From assembly GCA_022801735.1 (NCBI GenBank), contig JAAWSW010000015.1:1-22116 (forward strand): DNA of 22,116 nt, written 5' to 3'. The translations under genes were made by a program, and so were the position numbers. This document shows positions 19,547 through 22,116 of this stretch, one piece after another (the first letter of the stretch is position 1; each line of letters begins with the position of its first letter). The DNA is from Bacilli bacterium. Lineage in GTDB: Bacteria; Bacillota_I; Bacilli_A; RF39; UBA660. The notes under the pieces were generated by a model that did no database searches, had not been told where the DNA came from, and saw nothing but the letters and a program-made list of their open reading frames with translations.

Positions 19547-21863
19547 AGTTATCATCGTCTGCAAAGAAATCATCGAAGAATTGATCGTCTGTAACATAAT
19601 CTTCATTATCTTGGCTGTTTATTTTATTATTAGTATTGATATTGGCAGTAATTGCCTTAGCAAATTCTTTTTTATCTTTTTTGATTTCATGTACTTGTTT
19701 TGGTTTTGTAACAACTACAGGCTCTTCTTTCTTTTCTTCTATTTTTTGTACTTCTGGTTCTTCAATTTTTTTCTCTACTTTTGGTTTTTCCACAACATTG
19801 TTTTTTTCTTTTTTAGATGTATGTTTACTGAATTTTTCTTTGATTTCTTTTGTAACTGGTGTTGGCATTACCACTTCTACATTTGGTATCTCTGTTTTTT
19901 TGCTTCCGCTTCTATTTTTTGATTGTTCAATACGTTCTTTTTCGGCTGCCTCTTCGGCTTCTAATTCTGCTATTCTAGCATCGATTCTTTTAGCCATTGC
20001 TTCTAAATCAATTGGTGGTCTTTTTCCTGTTGGCGTTTGTGTTCCCATCATACCGTTTGGTATATTAGGCATTTGACCTTTATTTAAATTTTTACCAATT
20101 ATTTCATTTATTCTTTCTTCTTTTTTCTTTTGAACATATCCTTTTAAATCAAATATATGAACTTGCTCTTTTTCTCTATGAGGATATTTCGCAGATTCTG
20201 GATCTGTTTTATATAAATTTCCCCAATTTATTTCATAATCTAATTTCAATTTTGTTCTAAATGGATCCATTCTACTTCTTAATAGTATTACTTCTCCCAT
20301 TTTTAATTTCTGCAAATCACTAACTGTAATAAGTGGTCTTGTTTCCTCTTTTTCTTTATCTCCTTTACCAGTTTTTACTTTTATATCCCCACACATTTTA
20401 CTGATTTCTTCTAGTGCAGCAATTTCTGTACTGATAAGATAAATAATATTACCACAGTTACCTCTAATAGTGTCTGCTTTATTTTTTCCATATACTTCTG
20501 CTAATTGGGCAAAGTTTTGGATAACGAAGAAAAATCTCATCTTTCTACTACGAGCGGCTGAAACCATTGTTTCAACGTCTTTTAATGGTGGCATATTAGC
20601 AAACTCATCTAGTAAGAAGTTGGTTCTATATGGTAATTTTCCACCATTTTTTTGTGCATAGTCTACTAATGCTTCATAACATTGTTTTACAAATATTGTA
20701 ACTAATGGGTGGTAAGTTTTCTTTTCATCTTGAATAACTATGAAAACTGCGGTTTTCTTACTACCGATATCTGAAAATTCAAAGTCGCTATGTGATAGCA
20801 TTTCTGAAATATTCTCTCTTGAAGCAAATAGTCTTAGTTTTTGTTTAAATACTGAAAGGATACTTCCTTTTGTATCTGTTGGTGCAATTATTGTTGATGA
20901 GGCACTTACATAAGCAGGTGATGATGGATCTTTAGTATTGAAGTAATCGTTAACATAGGTTGTATTAGGTCCACTTTTTTCTTCACCAACTGTGGTAAAC
21001 ATATTAACACTGTTTAAATTTATTTCTTCTTCTTTGGCATCTTCAAATAATCCTAAACATATTCCTGAGAAATAATCAGCAGATGTTTTTTCCCAGAATG
21101 GATCTTGATTTTGTGCGTTTTGATCATATAAAATATTTAAAGCAAGGTCATCTACTAATTCGTTTGCTTTATCTTGATTTCCATTTTTATAATATTGATA
21201 TGGTAAATGTAATGGATTCCATCCACTACCACTTTGTGGATCACGGAAGTTTAAAATAACAACATTGTATCCACGTTTCTTTAACATTTCACATGTACCC
21301 TCATATAATTCACCTTTAGGGTCTGTGATAATCATTGACTCATCATGTTTGGCAAGTGATTTTATAAGTGGAAACATGGTGATTTGTGATTTACCTGCTC
21401 CAGTAGAACCTATTATGATATTATGGAAACCTGAATCATCAACCCACATTCTTTTTCCGTCATTAATTAATGGTACTCCACCAGCATCGGCAGTTTCAGA
21501 ATCTAACGTAACCATTTTAATATCTTTATCATTTTTTAGTTCTTTATCACTTAACCATCTAGAGTATCCTTTTTCCTTTTTAGATTCTGTTGAAAAACCT
21601 AATCCTTTTTCTCTATCAAAGAATTTATCTGATACACTCATAACACAGGCAACTAATGCGACTATATAAAGTACAATTGTAACCCAAAGATAATCATGGC
21701 TAAATGCTGGAAATGGATTAAAGCCATGGAATAAATGGTCTAAATCACCTTTAGCAAATTGGGCTAAATTAAGAACGGCGATTGCTACAAAATATAATAG
21801 TATTACAGCAAAAATTCCAAACATTATCCAATCTTTTTTTTCTGCTCTAAATTTTAGTTTCAT
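19545..21863 (-). CDS. VirD4/TraG-type conjugative coupling protein with long C-terminal tail
   Basis: A hexameric membrane ATPase that hands DNA-protein substrates to a type IV secretion channel. It has 772 residues: two N-terminal membrane helices (about 13-35 and 58-78), Walker A GSTGAGKS (152-159), ITDPKGE (179-185), Walker B FLLDEF (416-421), then the arginine-bearing SAARSRKMRFFFVIQN (435-450). From about 560 a roughly 210-residue tail follows: a coiled coil (about 637-666), a Lys/Glu/Pro/Val-rich low-complexity stretch and an acidic end (DDQFFDDFFADDDN). No relaxase, VirB4 or other transfer gene is in the window, so it either belongs to an element beyond the right edge or is a stray. 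It has its own promoter and terminator. Confidence 0.9.
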   Translation of the reverse strand: MKLKFRAEKKDWIMFGIFAVILLYFVAIAVLNLAQFAKGDLDHLFHGFNPFPAFSHDYLWVTIVLYIVALVACVMSVSDKFFDREKGLGFSTESKKEKGYSRWLSDKELKNDKDIKMVTLDSETADAGGVPLINDGKRMWVDDSGFHNIIIGSTGAGKSQITMFPLIKSLAKHDESMIITDPKGELYEGTCEMLKKRGYNVVILNFRDPQSGSGWNPLHLPYQYYKNGNQDKANELVDDLALNILYDQNAQNQDPFWEKTSADYFSGICLGLFEDAKEEEINLNSVNMFTTVGEEKSGPNTTYVNDYFNTKDPSSPAYVSASSTIIAPTDTKGSILSVFKQKLRLFASRENISEMLSHSDFEFSDIGSKKTAVFIVIQDEKKTYHPLVTIFVKQCYEALVDYAQKNGGKLPYRTNFLLDEFANMPPLKDVETMVSAARSRKMRFFFVIQNFAQLAEVYGKNKADTIRGNCGNIIYLISTEIAALEEISKMCGDIKVKTGKGDKEKEETRPLITVSDLQKLKMGEVILLRSRMDPFRTKLKLDYEINWGNLYKTDPESAKYPHREKEQVHIFDLKGYVQKKKEERINEIIGKNLNKGQMPNIPNGMMGTQTPTGKRPPIDLEAMAKRIDARIAELEAEEAAEKERIEQSKNRSGSKKTEIPNVEVVMPTPVTKEIKEKFSKHTSKKEKNNVVEKPKVEKKIEEPEVQKIEEKKEEPVVVTKPKQVHEIKKDKKEFAKAITANINTNNKINSQDNEDYVTDDQFFDDFFADDDN

Positions 21864-21891
21864 GTATAGTCCTCCTTAAAAATTAATTGTT

Positions 21892-21920
21892 AGTATATAT
21901 TAATTATTTTCTTTTTTCAA
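21892..21920 (-). promoter_or_regulatory. Promoter of the TraG-like gene
   Basis: TTGAAA (21915-21920), 17 nt, TATACT (21892-21897), leader about 22 nt, and AAGGAGG before the ATG at 21861-21863. A second extended -10 (TGTTATAAT, TATAAT at 21941-21946) lies further upstream. Confidence 0.6.
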
Positions 21921-21973
21921 GTTAATTTTAATACATCATTATTATAACATAAAAAAGTAATATTTAGTATAAC

Positions 21974-21996
21974 TTTCATTACCTTAGGTAATGAAA
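21974..21996. repeat. Perfect inverted repeat upstream of the TraG-like gene
   Basis: TTTCATTACC and GGTAATGAAA, 10 bp, around TTA. It has no T tail on either strand, so an operator is more likely than a terminator. It lies about 30 nt upstream of the distal -10. Confidence 0.6.
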
Positions 21997-22016
21997 AAAG
22001 AAAGTAACCTACTTTC
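21994..22016 (-). terminator. Terminator of a minus-strand transcript entering from the right
   Basis: GAAAGTA-GGT-TACTTTC (22000-22016), a perfect 7-bp stem, followed by TTTTTT on the minus strand. No gene end is visible between it and the window edge. Confidence 0.7.
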
Positions 22017-22116
22017 TCAGACTGTAGACAAACCCCGGTTTTCAATAACCGAGGTTTTCTTTATAAAATAATTTTTGGAAATTTAGAATAAATTTGAATA
22101 TTTTTTCCATAAATGA
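22017..22116. other. Right-edge non-coding stretch with a GC-rich hairpin
   Basis: No coding frame is visible. A hairpin at 22030-22057 (AAACCCCGGTT with AACCGAGGTTT, 6-nt loop) is the most GC-rich stem nearby. It is fully paired with one G:U on the minus strand but has a C:A mismatch on the plus strand, which carries the better T tail. It is probably the 3' untranslated part of a gene outside the window. Confidence 0.4.

Noticed and set aside
19530..19922. 130-codon Phe/Trp/Cys-rich plus-strand frame
   Set aside because: It is the complement of the Lys/Glu-rich TraG tail; no binding site and an improbable composition.
1..22116. CRISPR array
   Set aside because: No regularly spaced repeats of suitable length were seen anywhere in the window.

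Overview
This window looks like chromosomal DNA from a very AT-rich, low-GC Gram-positive bacterium (Bacillota/Bacilli-like, with a possible relationship to the Mollicutes). Supporting signs are class-B RNase P RNA next to gpsB, the rnr-smpB-ssrA order, and the dacB-spmA-spmB-rluB order known from endospore formers. Start sites have strong AGGAGGTGAT-type ribosome binding sites, and promoters are plain TTGACA/TATAAT. TGA is used as a real stop (spmA, rnr) and Trp is TGG, so this is not the Mycoplasma code, although the tmRNA tag ends in AFA as in Mollicutes. Most genes are on the minus strand; only the lipid operon, one orphan gene and a tiny peptide gene are on the plus strand.

Layout, left to right. 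(1) 1-1784: a minus-strand run gpsB, rnpB, a RodZ-like gene and pgsA (cut by the window edge), covering division, RNA processing, cell shape and phospholipid synthesis. (2) 1815-2804: an unrecognised cytoplasmic gluzincin-like zinc protease with a near-palindromic operator over its promoter. (3) 2827-5799: a plus-strand operon plsC-like, acyl-CoA/ACP synthetase, plsC-like, resembling a split Aas acyl-recycling enzyme. (4) 5802-6440: an orphan gene. (5) 6438-9389: rluB, spmB, spmA and dacB, overlapping and transcribed as one unit. (6) 9428-12064: a lipoprotein, a CmpB-type membrane protein and a PepC/bleomycin-hydrolase-like peptidase. (7) 12086-15409: ssrA (tmRNA), smpB and rnr, the trans-translation/RNA-quality-control block. 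(8) 15531-17212: a YjdF-like membrane protein and rmuC. (9) 17222-22116: an accessory-looking block with a small XRE regulator, an AbiE-type toxin-antitoxin pair, a rhodanese and a VirD4/TraG coupling protein.

The most striking item lies in the roughly 370-nt gap between smpB and ssrA. It holds what looks like a complete, unannotated type I toxin-antitoxin locus. A plus-strand transcript with an extended -10 promoter encodes an 18-residue hydrophobic peptide. Its Shine-Dalgarno is buried in a 10-bp hairpin and its start codon abuts a second perfect 10-bp hairpin. A convergent minus-strand RNA with its own strong promoter and intrinsic terminator covers the 3' half of that transcript. A second, unrelated toxin-antitoxin pair (AbiEi/AbiEii) is bracketed by 44-bp near-identical direct repeats that each carry a terminator, and its promoter sits inside a 54-bp dyad.

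Many intrinsic terminators here fold over the stop codon of the gene they end, and several promoters leave leaders of only about 10-20 nt. All functional statements are from reading the sequence and remembered family motifs; no search was run.
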